NCBI RefSeq assembly: GCF_900660485.1
Contig: NZ_LR214951.1
Location: 620,001-684,000, forward strand
DNA: 64,000 bases
DNA from: Mesomycoplasma neurolyticum
Lineage (GTDB): Bacteria; Bacillota_I; Bacilli_A; Mycoplasmatales; Metamycoplasmataceae
Direction of reading: 5' to 3'
A program made the position numbers and the translations under genes. The stretch's first letter is position 1. Each line of letters starts with the position of its first letter. Below are positions 11,369 to 23,396 of the stretch, piece after piece. The notes beneath the pieces were generated by a model. The model was not told where the DNA came from and did no database searches. It saw nothing but the letters and a program-made list of their open reading frames with translations.

Positions 11369-12033
11369 GGTTGAAAAGCAATAAATGCTAGTATAACTCC
11401 TATAATAAATAAAAAATAAATAGGTTTTTTCTTTTGATATCAAACAAAAGAAAAAATACTAAATGTAGGTACAAAAATCAATAATACAATTAATCTTCAG
11501 TTAGAAAAAAATAATAATTTTTTATTATTTTTTACATTATTTCAACTAAAGTAATTATTGATACTTCGGTTAAAAATTACATTTGGAAACATAGTGGAAA
11601 TTAAAAGTTGGATACTTAATGCTAACATAATGGCACTAAGTGCTGGATTAATATATTTCGTTAAATTAAGTAAATATTTATTTTGTTTGCTTTTTTTTAA
11701 TAATTTTGTTGATAATATCATCATAAAAATAGCTGGTAAACAAAATAAAATATAACAAATTAAAGAAACAAGTATTCCTCATCAAGAATTATCTGAAATT
11801 AATAAACCTGTAAAAGCTGAAAATTTCGTTGATACAACTCCAGGTGTAAAATTTGAAATTGTAAAAACTAAATCAATTTCTTTTTGTGTTATATTTAAGT
11901 TAAAAGTTTTTCCTATAAATAGTCAAAATGATTGAAAAATTGGCATGAAAACTTGACCACCACCAAAAACAATCAAACTAATTATTACCATTGCTATTAA
12001 TGAACTAAATATCGCGCCTAAAAGTAAAATCAT
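11359..12033 (-). CDS. Chromate-transporter-family protein, second half
   Basis: 224-residue membrane protein of the CHR (ChrA) family, which moves chromate or other oxyanions. The CHR signature is at the N-terminus: IVFGGGQVFMPIFQSF, then SNFTPGVVSTKFSAFTG. Five or six hydrophobic helices follow. It forms a pair with the next gene upstream; short CHR proteins commonly work as two-gene pairs with opposite membrane orientation. Its ATG overlaps the stop of that gene by one base (TAATG), and an AAAGGGA site lies upstream. The final codons include a UGA tryptophan, and the stop lies inside the start region of uvrC. The natural substrate in mycoplasmas is unknown. Confidence 0.85.
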
Positions 12034-12605
12034 TATTTTTTCCCTTTGCTTTTTTTCGTTTTTATAATTTCTAATATAAAAATAGAAAAAATAATACAAA
12101 TCAATGGAATAGCAGGAATATTAAAGGGCGCTGGTATAAAAAGGCAAAAAAGCAAAGTAAATAAAAATAATAATACTCAAACAATAAGATTTAATTGACT
12201 CATGCTACTTTTTAAAAAACGGTAAGCAAAAGCTGCTATTATCCCTATTAGTGCAGAAATAACCCCTACATTTATTACATATAAATATTTTAGCGGTAAA
12301 TAAGAAGCTAAATAATATAAAATCAAAGCTAATGTAACATGTGGTATAACAGCAATTAAAACTACCAAAGAACCTTTAAATTTACCTAATTTTTTTATCG
12401 CAATATAAGATAACATCTCAATAACAGCTGGTCCTGGAATTAAATTACATGCTACAATTCCATCATTAAATTCTTCATCACTAATTCACTTATATTTATT
12501 AACAGCGAATTCTTTAATTACAGGCATAATGGCATTACCACCACCAAAACCTACAAAAGTGCATTTAATAATAAAAAAGAACACTTTTCAAAAATCTTTT
12601 TTCAT
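12033..12605 (-). CDS. Chromate-transporter-family protein, first half
   Basis: 190-residue membrane protein of the CHR family. It begins MKKDFWKVFFFIIKCTFVGFGGGNAIMPVIKEF (shown in two parts: the FGGGNAIMP signature and the following helix), then ACNLIPGPAVIEMLSY, the second conserved CHR motif. Four to five further hydrophobic segments follow, ending in a basic tail. It is first in a three-gene operon with the second CHR half and uvrC; the link to DNA repair is probably only positional. UGA encodes several tryptophans. Transport of an anion is inferred from the family, not from specific residues. Confidence 0.85.
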
Positions 12606-12738
12606 AATAAAAATTATATTTTAATAATAAAAAAATAATAAAAATATTTTAATTTTGCTTGTTAAAAAAATTTAAATTTATTAAAAAGCTACAAAATATA
12701 GTAAAATTTAAAATAAATTTTATTATAGTGAGGTTTAG

Positions 12739-14355
<1,617 letters not shown>

Positions 14356-14360
14356 TTTTA

Positions 14361-15692
14361 ATGTTTGATACAATAGCTGCTATTTCATCAGGAAATAATG
14401 TTAATCAAGCTATTTCAATAATTAGAATTTCAGGTCCGGAAGCATTTGAAATTGTAAAAAAAATTTTTGATGGCAAAATTGGTGAAAACCATCAAATAAC
14501 TTATGGTTATATCAAAGATAAAGAAAAAATTATTGATGAAGTTTTAGTAATGTGATTTAAAGGAACTAAAAACTTTGTAGGTGAAGATACTGTAGAAATT
14601 AATGCACATGGCGGTATAGTGGTAACTAATATTATTTTAGAACTTTTGCTTGCTAATGGTGCAAGATTAGCTGAACCTGGTGAGTTTAGTAAAAGAGCAT
14701 TTCTAAATGGAAAAATTGATTTAGTTAAAGCTGAGGCAATCAATGATTTAATTCATGCCAAAACAAAAAAACAGGTTGAAATGTCTGTTGCAAAATTTGA
14801 TGGTCAAACCAGCAAATTTATTAATTCTTTAATTGAAAAATTAGTGTTTTTAATCGGAACAATAGAAGTTAACATTGATTATCCTGAATATGACGATGTT
14901 GAAATTTTAACTAGTGATATTTTGATTCCTAAATTGTCTTTTATTTTGAAAGAATTATCAGAAACAATCGAGATTTCAGAAAGATCAAGATTAATTTATC
15001 AAGGTATAAGTGTTGCAATTGTTGGTAGACCTAATGTTGGTAAATCATCATTATTAAATAATTTGTTAAATGAAGAAAAAGCGATTGTTTCATCGATTCA
15101 AGGCACAACAAGAGATATTGTAGAAGGCCAGTTTGTTTTAAATAATATTTTGTATACTATTAAAGATACCGCTGGAATTCGTGATTCGAAAAATGCAATT
15201 GAAAAAATAGGGATAGATAAAGCATTAAAACAAATTGAAAATGCAGAAATAATTCTTCATATTGTTGATGCATCAAAAAAAGAAGATAAATTTGATGAGT
15301 TAATTAAAGAAAAAGCTTTAAATAAATTTTATTTAAAAATTTTTAACAAAATTGATTTATTAAAAGAAAACACAAAGAATTCACAAGAAAAAATACAAAT
15401 TTCAGTGAAAAACAATGATATTGAACAACTAGAAAAAGCACTTAATAAATTAGTAAAAAATGTTGATTTAAATAATGAAAAATTAGTTATTAATTCAAGG
15501 CAATTATCTTTAATAAAAGCTGCATATTTAAATATCGAAAGTGCACTTATGTCTTTAAAAGAAAATTATGGTCCTGAAGTTGTTATTATCGATATAAGAC
15601 AAGCTTGAGAAAATCTTGTTAATATCACAGGAAAAGCAGATAATGAATTAATGCTAAACACTATGTTTAAAAAATTTTGTTTAGGTAAATAA
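14361..15692 (+). CDS. mnmE: tRNA modification GTPase MnmE (TrmE)
   Basis: 443-residue GTPase that, with MnmG, installs the 5-carboxymethylaminomethyl group on wobble uridine. The N-terminus [11 protein letters not shown] and [24 protein letters not shown] belong to the folate-binding and helical domains. The G domain has [16 protein letters not shown] (G1), GTTRDIVEG (G2), [10 protein letters not shown] (G3) and NKID (G4). The protein ends FCLGK, the conserved C-terminal Cys motif needed for modification. UGA tryptophans are present. A U-tailed hairpin follows. The last 25 bases of the gene and their flank recur at 20233-20257 (see repeat entries). Confidence 0.97.
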
Positions 15693-15696
15693 TATA
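15672..15696 (+). repeat. 25-bp direct repeat, copy 1 (3' end of mnmE)
   Basis: The sequence from the last codons of mnmE through its stop is identical to 20233-20257. Both copies lead into T-rich spacers, a matching TATAAT promoter region and a small membrane-protein gene, so the repeat marks the left edge of a duplicated cassette. Confidence 0.85.
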
Positions 15697-15720
15697 CAAG
15701 CAACAGCTTGTATTTTTTTT
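15694..15720 (+). terminator. mnmE terminator
   Basis: ATACAAGC pairs with GCTTGTAT around AACA, followed directly by a run of T. Confidence 0.9.
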
Positions 15721-15821
15721 ATTTTTTAGACATTTTAAAATAAAAAAACTTAATAATTTACTTGTTTTTTTATTTTTTTTTATTTTTTGGTTTTATATTA
15801 TAAAAAAAGTTTGTAAAGTAA

Positions 15822-15827
15822 TATAAT
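15822..15827 (+). promoter_or_regulatory. -10 box of small membrane cassette A
   Basis: TATAAT in a stretch of about 40 bases that is largely conserved upstream of cassette B (TATAAT at 20372-20377). No good -35 is visible at either copy. Confidence 0.55.
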
Positions 15828-15895
15828 TTTGATATATGAGATAAATATTTTACAAATCACATATATAATAAAAAATAAAAAAAGTGATGATCTAT

Positions 15896-15982
15896 ATGGA
15901 AAGATATGGTACATTAGCATATGCTTTTAAATTAGGTTTTATACTTTGAAGATGGAAGCTAGGTATAACTAATGATTATTAA
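15896..15982 (+). CDS. Possible 28-residue leader peptide of cassette A
   Basis: A short frame beginning MERYGTLAYAFKLGF, with one UGA tryptophan, overlapping the start of the next gene by 11 bases. Its 5' flank aligns with the 5' flank of the cassette B gene start, so here the ancestral start seems to lead into a short peptide and the membrane protein restarts inside it. It may be a coupling leader or just a remnant. Confidence 0.35.
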
Positions 15983-16292
15983 AAGAAGTACTTATTTAAA
16001 AATAACTGGAATATTAAATATTATTTTATTTGTAATTTTTATTTTTTATTTAAGTATACTAGTATTTTGGTTAAATAAAACAACTGGGATTGGTTTGGTT
16101 GTATTATTAATGGTATGAGCAGCTTTTTTCATTTATTTTTTAGTGTTTTTATTTTTTTGAGTAACAAATATAATAAAATTATCAAAAAAATATAATCAAT
16201 ATAATAAAAAAGGCATTTTATTATGAATGATTTTTCCTTTTGTTTCTCTTTTTCAAAAAGAAAAAGTAAGTAAAATTTTAAGTGAAAAATAA
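15972..16292 (+). CDS. Small membrane protein, cassette A
   Basis: 106 residues with two to three hydrophobic helices (about residues 10-35 and 41-70) and a basic C-terminus. The end, LLWMIFPFVSLFQKEKVSKIL, is almost the same as in the cassette B protein at 20444-20773; the N-terminal block (YLKITGILNIILF against FLKTTAILNIVFY) also matches, while the middle has diverged. UGA encodes several tryptophans. I do not recognise the family. The position beside a large surface-protein gene suggests a membrane or surface role, but this is only inference. A terminator shared with the convergent surface-protein gene follows. Confidence 0.75.
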
Positions 16293-16306
16293 TTTTTAGT
16301 TCAAAA

Positions 16307-16350
16307 AATAAAAGTGTAAATTTATTGTATTACACTTTTATTTTTTTTAT
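16307..16350. terminator. Bidirectional terminator between cassette A and the surface-protein gene
   Basis: AATAAAAGTGTAA pairs with TTACACTTTTATT around a short loop, with T-rich flanks on both sides. The stop of the minus-strand surface gene lies within its right edge. Confidence 0.85.
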
Positions 16351-19300
16351 TTTACATCGCTGAAACGTAATTTAATAGCACTATTAAATAGTAAATTAAT
16401 TTTTTCATCTATTGTTTTGCTTTTTAGAATTAAATAAACATCTAAAAATTTTTGGTTATTATATTCAACAATTTCAAAATTTGCTAATTCATAAATAATA
16501 GTTCCCCGTGTAATTGGGTATTTACTAATTGAATATCTTAGATGTTTAACTGTATCTTCTAAATCTTGTTTTAATTTGCTATTTTCAAGCAGGTATGTTC
16601 ATTGATCAATTTTATTTTTTCTTTTGAGCTCCTGTGTAATTTTTTCAATATTTTCTGTAAGACCATATTTTGTATTGAATAAAGTATTATCATTTTCTGA
16701 AAACTTTTCATATTTTTCTTTTAAATAAGCAACAATGTTGTATTGTGGATTATTAAAGTTGTATGCTTCCATTGCAGGAGTTAGAGAATACTTAGATTCT
16801 GGATCTTCAGTTTTTTCTTTTGGAAAATCTTCAGGGGTTGTTCAAAAAGATAATTCGTAATTAATAATTCCAAACATTGCATTATAACTTGTTGAAGGCG
16901 GAGAATAAATATCCCTATCATCTCTTATTTTTATAAAAAATAGTTTAACTTTTGATTTATCATAATCCAGTAAACTTTCATCAATGTCAAAGAATTTTTT
17001 GAGTTTTTCTAAATTATCTTTTTCATTCATATCAATTCAGGTTCTATAAAACCCAAAACCACGTGAAGGATCTCAATGACTTATATGAATATCTCTAAAT
17101 TCGTTATCAAACTCAGTAGATGATTTTTTCATGCCTTCTGAACTAGGTTTAATAATTTCTTCAAAATCTTTTTGTGCTTTTAATTCATTTTGTCTTATTT
17201 CAGATAAAAATTTAGAACTGTATAAATTTAAAATTTCAACTGTTTTTTCATTAGAAACATTATTTCCTGAAATAAATTTGACTTTAGCTTTTAATGTACC
17301 TTTAAGTTCATCTTCATTTGAAAAATCACTAAAATATACTGAAATATTTGAATTTTTTATTTCTGGAATTAATTTTTGAATATTAGTTAAGTCAATGATA
17401 TTTAAAATATTATTTTCCTTAGAATTAATACTTTCAAATTTTTTCTTAATTCCTGAGGCTCATCATCTTTTACTTAAAAATAATGACTGAATTTTATTGA
17501 TGTATTCATTTAAAGTGTTTGTTTCAACAAAATTCAATTTTAAACTTAGATCGATTATTTTGTTTGTTGATATTTCTAAATCACTATTTCCAAAAATAAC
17601 TTTTTTCAATTTATATTTTTTATTCAAAAATGATGATTTGATATTTGATATTCATTTCTGCAAATTCAAATCGAAAACTAAAATAGATTCAAATTTGATA
17701 TTAGGGTCATCATCACTTTCAAATTGTAATATATTTTTACTAAATTTGTATTTATCTAAAACATCATCAGAATTTACAAAAGTAATATCTACAGTGTTTT
17801 TTTCATTATCAAAATTTATTGTTTTAATATCTATATCCAAGCTAGGAATAATAAAGTCAGTTTGAATTTCTAAAGTTTTTTTGAATATTTCTTGATCTTT
17901 GTTTGCTATAACAGAATTTAAAAAATATTTTTTTCCACTTAATGGTTTGTCAATAGTAACAATTCATTGCTCAGGATTATTAGTATCTTTTTCAGCTTCT
18001 AATTTATAATTAGGTCCAAAATTTGTATTTATTTCTAATAATAATGAATCAATATTTTGTTCTTCTTTATTTTTTAATAATTTAGGTTTGACAATAAATT
18101 TCAATTTTTCATTTTCATATTTTGTTTCTAATTCATAATATGATGAATTATCACTTGAAAAATCAATATAATTTGTTTTATTACCTATTGGTATTAATTG
18201 AATAACATTATTTTTATAAAAATTTTCTATAGCATCTTTTGATTTTTCATTGTCTTGATATTTTGTAATTTTTGATGAATCATAAATAATTTTTAAATCA
18301 ACTATCTCTAATTTAGAACCATAATTGGTTATACCATCAAATGTTATATTAATTTTATTATTATCAAAATAAATTTTATTATTTTTAATTTCATCAATGT
18401 TTATTTCAAAAGGGGAATAATCTTGAGTTAAAGAAGAATCTGGTCTACCTTCATCATCAAGACCGCCTATCCTAAAAGTTTCTGTTATATATTTATGATT
18501 ATTTTCATTTTCTTTTTCCAAAAATAAATCAACTATGTAATATTTGTTTTGTTTTAAATCTTTTAATGTTAAAAAAAGTTTAGGTGCATCCTCGCCAGCA
18601 TTTTCATCACTTTCCAATGAATTTATACCATGTTGAACTAATTTTTCTTTTTCAGATTCTAATGATATTTTTAAAATAGATAAATTTTTTGCTTCTTTTC
18701 CAGTTTTTACATCAATGCCATAAACTTTTTCAATATGATAATTTAAGAAAAAATCTTTAAAATTTTTAGTTAAATTTATTTCGTCATCTTCTTCTGTTTT
18801 ACTTATAAAATCTTTAGTTTGGGTTTTGTTAACAGAATATTTAATAATTTTATAATCTGAATTTTCAGTAAGTTTATTTAAAACAAAAGTTGCTGAATAA
18901 GTATCTTTGTTAAAATCTTTGCTTTCATATTCTTTTATTTCACTTAAATCATTTTTGTTAATAATTTGAATTTTAAAAACATTAGAATTTTCAGATAAAA
19001 GCTTTGTTTTTTCTTTGTCATAAAAAACATCTATAATAGCATAATTATTAGAAACATGTTTTCATTTAATTTTTGAAATTTCAATTTCATCATTAGAATT
19101 AAAAATTTCAAAATTTTTATCATTTAAATCAGTAATTTCAAAATTAGATTTAATATTTGAGATGTTATGTATTTTATATTTTTTATTTGTTTCTAATTGT
19201 TTAAAACTAAAATAAATATTTTTATCCTGCACTTCACCTAAAATTGAAATTGTATTGTCTGGTTTGTTTTCTTCAATTAAATTTAATTTTCAAATTTCAT

Positions 19301-20108
19301 CTTGTTTTAATAAATTAGTTTCAAAATTTATACCAATTTTTAAATTATTGTTTAATGGTGAAATATCAAAATTAACAAATTTTACTTCTGTTTTATGGTA
19401 TTTATTATTTATAATTTTATCTTGATCATTTAAATTAATAATTTCATAAGTTAAAAAATCATCTGAAATACTTTTAATTATATATTTTTTATTTAATTCT
19501 AATTCATTAAAGTCAAAATAAATTTTCGAGTTTTTTATTCGAGATGAAAGTGAAAGATTTTTATTTGGTTCATTTTCATCAATTAAATTTAATTTTAAGA
19601 TTTTATTTTTATCTAAATCATCAAGTTCAAAATTTATACCAATTTTTAAATTATTGTTTAATGGTGAAATATCAAAATTAACAAATTTTACTTCTGTTTT
19701 ATGATATTTATTATTTATAATTTTATCTTGATCATTTAAATTAATAATTTCATAAGTTAAAAAATCATCTGAAATACTTTTAATTATATATTTTTTATTT
19801 AATTCTAATTCATTAAAGTCAAAATAAATTTTCGAGTTTTTTATTTGAGAAGAAAGTGAAAGATTTTTATTTGGTTCATTTTCATCAATTAAATTTAATT
19901 TTAAGATTTTATTTTTATCTAAATCATCAAGTTCAAAATTTATTCCAATTTTTTGATTGTTGCTTATAATAAAATCTAGAAATTTTATTTCTTTTTTATT
20001 AGTTTTATTTTTTTTATTATTTAATACAGCAATAGTAATTCCAGTTGTTATTCCGATTGTTGAAAAAAGTGATAAAAGTAATAAAATTTTTTTTCTTTTT
20101 ATTGCCAT
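16347..20108 (-). CDS. Large repeat-containing surface protein, signal-anchored
   Basis: A single frame of 1253 residues, with UGA tryptophans. MAIKRKKILLLLSLFS starts a basic, then hydrophobic segment (about residues 8-30) with no lipobox Cys, so the protein is probably anchored by an uncleaved N-terminal helix with the rest outside. Residues from about 45 on form beta-rich repeats of about 100 residues of the type INFELDDLDKNKILKLNLID, DFNELELNKKYIIKSI. Two consecutive units are nearly identical at DNA level (306-bp period) and later ones are diverged. The repeat pattern resembles that of the giant protein at 34751-53665. It is flanked by duplicated cassettes A and B. Functions such as adhesion or immune shielding are guesses from its location and architecture. 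Confidence 0.85.
19321..19932 (-). repeat. Two tandem 306-bp repeat units in the surface-protein gene
   Basis: Units 19321-19626 and 19627-19932 differ at only a handful of positions; the beginning of a third, more diverged copy follows at 19933. The period is exactly 102 codons, so gain or loss of units keeps the frame. Confidence 0.92.
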
Positions 20109-20117
20109 TATGGATTT

Positions 20118-20123
20118 ATTATA
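20118..20123 (-). promoter_or_regulatory. -10 box very close to the surface-protein start (leaderless mRNA)
   Basis: TATAAT ends only 9 bases before the ATG at 20108-20106, and no Shine-Dalgarno site is present. Transcription would begin at or within a few bases of the start codon. Confidence 0.55.
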
Positions 20124-20232
20124 TAATTTTTTTTAAAATACAACAACATTTTTATAAAATCTTAAAGTTTTTTTAAAGCTTATGTATAAATTATTATAAT
20201 ATCTTTTAAAAGTATAAAAATTAATATAACTT

Positions 20233-20257
20233 AAATTTTGTTTAGGTAAATAATATA
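20233..20257 (+). repeat. 25-bp direct repeat, copy 2 (misplaced mnmE 3' end)
   Basis: Identical to 15672-15696, but here no mnmE gene precedes it. It leads into a T-rich spacer, a conserved TATAAT region and the cassette B gene. The 20109-20443 intergenic region therefore holds the surface-gene promoter, this mnmE tail and the cassette B promoter. Confidence 0.85.
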
Positions 20258-20443
20258 AAAGTAAACAAGTAGTTTTTTTTATTTTTTTACACTAAAAATA
20301 GTTTAAAAATGTTAGTAATTTACTTGTTTTTTATTTTTTTAATTTTTTTTACAAAAAATTTTTTTAAATAATATAATTATTATATATAGGATAAATATTT
20401 TTACAATTTTTTTGCACATAAAAAAAAGAAAGTAGTCGATTAT

Positions 20444-20773
20444 ATGGTTACTAAAAATAAAAAATTTTTGAAAACAACTGCTATTTTAAATATTGTTTTT
20501 TACATAGTTGTAATCTCTTTTATAGCAAGATTGTATATACTTTTCACATTTGAATTAGATACTATTGGCACTAATTTATTTAAATTGTTAGGGTACGAAA
20601 TATTTTTATATACAAGTCTTTCTTATTTTCTTTTGTTTATTATTGTTTGATTTATAAATTTAATAAAACTTATAAAATTTTTTGGAATAAATAAGAAAAC
20701 TGTTCTATTATGAATGATATTTCCATTTGTTTCTCTTTTTCAGAAAGAAAAAGTAAATAAAATATTAAATTAA
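20444..20773 (+). CDS. Small membrane protein, cassette B
   Basis: 109 residues, paralogous to the cassette A protein (15972-16292). It begins MVTKNKKFLKTTAILNIV, with two to three hydrophobic helices, and ends LLWMIFPFVSLFQKEKVNKIL. The matched C-terminal block includes a UGA tryptophan in both copies. The 5' flank AGTAGTCGATTAT before the ATG resembles that of cassette A. Family not recognised. A U-tailed hairpin follows directly. It is a clear product of duplication, with the large surface-protein gene between the copies. Confidence 0.75.
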
Positions 20774-20830
20774 AAAACTAAAGTTATTTTTTAATTAAAA
20801 AACTTAATTAGGAATAACTTTAGTTTTTTT
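20774..20830. terminator. Terminator after cassette B, overlapping the convergent gene end
   Basis: AAAACTAAAGTTATT pairs with AATAACTTTAGTTTT across a 24-base loop, followed by T8 on the plus strand. The last codons of the minus-strand gene 20820-21218 lie inside the right arm. Confidence 0.85.
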
Positions 20831-21218
20831 TGATAAAAGTAATTACACAAGTAATTAGTGGAATAATTACAAAAGTGATAAAAGGCAAACCTATTCATGT
20901 TAAAGTAAAACTTAAACCAAGTGAAATTGATGAAATTATTCACAAGATAAAAAATATTAAATCATATTTTCTACTATTAATGGCTAATTTTACTGCAAAA
21001 ATAAACGCAATAATATTAAATATAAAAAATATTAATAAAAAAACTAATTGTTTTATTCATAATCAAAATTGTTCTATTGCTTTTTCTGGATCAATATTTT
21101 GGTTAAGTTTTTTAGGTATAAAAAATTCTAATATTGCCAAAAACAAAAGAATGATTATAAAAATTGTAAAAATTATATTTAATTTTTGAATTTTTTTCGT
21201 AATTTCATCAATTTCCAA
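20820..21218 (-). CDS. Membrane protein of unknown function
   Basis: 132 residues from a TTG start 25 bases after rsmA. It has UGA tryptophans (QFWLWIKQL, FILWIISS, LTWIGLPF) and three to four strong hydrophobic helices, with a short charged N-terminus (MEIDEITKKIQKL). The minus-strand frame is the real one: it has codon bias, UGA tryptophans and membrane helices that the opposite strand lacks. No Shine-Dalgarno site precedes the TTG, so coupling from rsmA is likely; ATA or ATT codons slightly upstream are alternative starts. Size and topology are vaguely similar to the cassette A/B proteins but there is no clear shared motif. Family not recognised. Confidence 0.7.
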
Positions 21219-21243
21219 CTTTTTATTTATTAAATAAATTATA

Positions 21244-22023
21244 CTAAAGATGATTTAAATAATTAAAAATTTCTAAATATTTGTCTACTGATAATTCTTG
21301 TGCTCTTACATTATTTTTAATATTTAATTCTTCAAACATTTTCAAAATGCTATCAGTTTGTAAAAATGTTTTTAAATTATTAAAAAGTGTTTTTCTTTTC
21401 ATTAAAAAACATTTTTTGATAAAAAGCAAAAAATCTTGTGTATTTTTCTTATTCAAATCTTTTTTAAATTCTAATGTTATTATAGCTGAATCCACTTTTG
21501 GTACAGGAAAAAAATTATTCGCTTTAACAATAAATTCCTTTTTAACATTAGCTAAAAATTGACAACTAACTGATAATTTACTATATTCTGAAGTTTTGGG
21601 TTTGGCAATAATTCTATCTGCAACTTCATTTTGAACCATTATTGTAAGTTTGGAAAAATATTCAATATTTTCAAAAATTTTAAAAAGTATATTGCTTGTA
21701 ATATAATAAGGCAAATTAGCAACAACATCCCTTTTACCTTCTCAATCAAAAGTAACTTTTAAAAAATCTTGATGTTCTAAAATCAAATTTTCATTATTTA
21801 TATTACTTTGTAAAATTTCAATCATTTTTTCATCAACTTCATATGCATATACTTTTTTAGCATATTTTACTAATTCAAAAGTTAAAGCTCCTTGACCAGG
21901 ACCTATTTCAATTATTTCTTTGTTGTTGACATTAGATACTTCAATTATTTTTTTAACTATTTTTTTATTAGTTAAAAAATTTTGACCTAAATGTTTTTTC
22001 GTTTTAATAGTTTTATCAATCAT
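21244..22023 (-). CDS. rsmA: 16S rRNA dimethyladenosine transferase RsmA (KsgA)
   Basis: Dimethylates two adjacent adenines in the 3' hairpin of 16S rRNA, 259 residues. Motifs in order: KKHLGQNFLTNKKIV, EIIEIGPGQGALT (SAM loop), YAYEVDE (acidic residue), HQDFLK and NLPYYITSN (catalytic NLPY). VPKVDSAIITL is the usual C-terminal domain motif. The UGA tryptophan sits just before KRDVVANLPYY. Its ATG shares one base with the stop of tatD (TAATG), so the genes are translationally coupled, and the membrane-protein gene follows. Confidence 0.97.
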
Positions 22024-23246
22024 TAAACACCAAAAACCTTTTTAATATTTTCGCTAATTATTTGTAACATTTTATTATATTCAATATTTTTAGCTAAAGC
22101 TATAGTTTCTACAACATAATTTACATAATATGCATGATTGATTTTGCTTCTATGTTCTTCTGGTGTTAAATATGGAGCATCTGTTTCACTAAAAATTTTA
22201 TCATTAGGGATTAATCTAATTAGTTTTCTTGTTTCAACATTTTTTTTATATGTTATTACACCTGAGAATGAAAAATAAAAATTTTTATGATTTAATAATT
22301 TTTTAGTTCACTCTAAATTACCACTATAGGTGTGAAAAATAAATTTTAAATTTTTATATTTGTTTTTTGTAATTATTTTATAAACATCCTCAAAAGCTTC
22401 TCTAACATGAAGAATTATAGGTAAATTAAACTTTAGTCCAACATCAAGTTGTTGTTCAAAAGCTCATTTTTGAATACTTTTTTCAGGATTTTTAGGGTGA
22501 TGATAGTCTAATCCTATTTCCCCAATGGCAACAACTTTTGAATGTATTTTTTTTTCTAATAAATAGAAATTATCTTCTTTTTTTACATTACTAGGATGAA
22601 TACCAAAAACAGGAAATAAATTATTATGTTTTTGAATTTCACTTTCAATTTCATCAATTTCTTTTCATGAACATGAAACAAAAAATATTTTTTCTAAACC
22701 TTTTTCATAGCTTTTTTCAATTTCATATGTAGGGTTTTTATAGTATTCTTTAAAAGGATGAAAATGAATATCATTTAAATTCTTTTTATTCTTTTTACTT
22801 TGAATCAAAATTTTATTTTCATATTTTTGAAAATAAAAATAATTTTTTATTTCACTAAAAATATGTTTGCCTTTTTCAATTCAAATTATTTCTTTTTTGT
22901 TAAATTTTTCTTTCGCTAGTTTAAATATAAAATTTAATAAATTTTTTTGAAAATTAACATTTTGATAATCATAATTTCAATTAACAATAAACTCAAATTT
23001 TTCATTGTTTTTCACATGTATTAATGCTATTGCTTGTTCATAAAAATTATCATTATCTAAAAAAATGTAAAAAGAATTGTCTTTATTGTTTTTTTTATTA
23101 GTTGATATAACAAATTGAATTAACTCTGCTGAATTTTTAAATGAAATATTTTTGTCAAAAAGTTGAAATTTTTTATAATTAAAATTACAATTAATTAATT
23201 TATTTGTAAATTCTTTTGATATTTTTATTAATTTTAAGTAAGACAT
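22023..23246 (-). CDS. GNAT-like domain fused to TatD-family DNase
   Basis: 407 residues, whereas TatD proteins are usually about 260. From about residue 158 it is a complete TatD metallohydrolase: NDIHFHP (two metal His), FGIHPSNV, AIGEIGLDYHH (metal Glu), LPIILHVREA (His), FIFHTYSG (His) and FSETDAPYLTP (Asp). Residues 1 to about 150 are an extra domain: MSYLKLIKISKEF, a strand EQAIALIHVKNNEKFEFIV, then a helix NFQKNLLNFIFKLAKEKFN and strand KEIIWIEKG. That strand-helix-strand order looks like a GNAT acetyltransferase, but the acetyl-CoA loop is not clear. The frame is continuous through several UGA tryptophans. Upstream of rsmA in one operon, a common TatD setting. Confidence 0.85.
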
Positions 23247-23396
23247 TTTTCCTCTTTATTTTTCTTTATTTTAAAACAAAAATAATATTTTTATCAAATA
23301 TTATAATGAAAAAATAAAAATAATTTATATTTAATTACTATTTTAATATATCTGTTTTATAATTTGTTTTTAAATTAAGTTCAAAAGGATTATAAA

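Noticed and set aside
19321..19932. CRISPR-like array
   Set aside because: The repeats are 306 bp, coding and tandem without unique spacers; no short palindromic repeats or cas genes are present.
20830..21189. Plus-strand frame of about 119 codons
   Set aside because: It is antisense to a minus-strand membrane-protein gene that has UGA tryptophans, membrane helices and a place in the tatD-rsmA operon.
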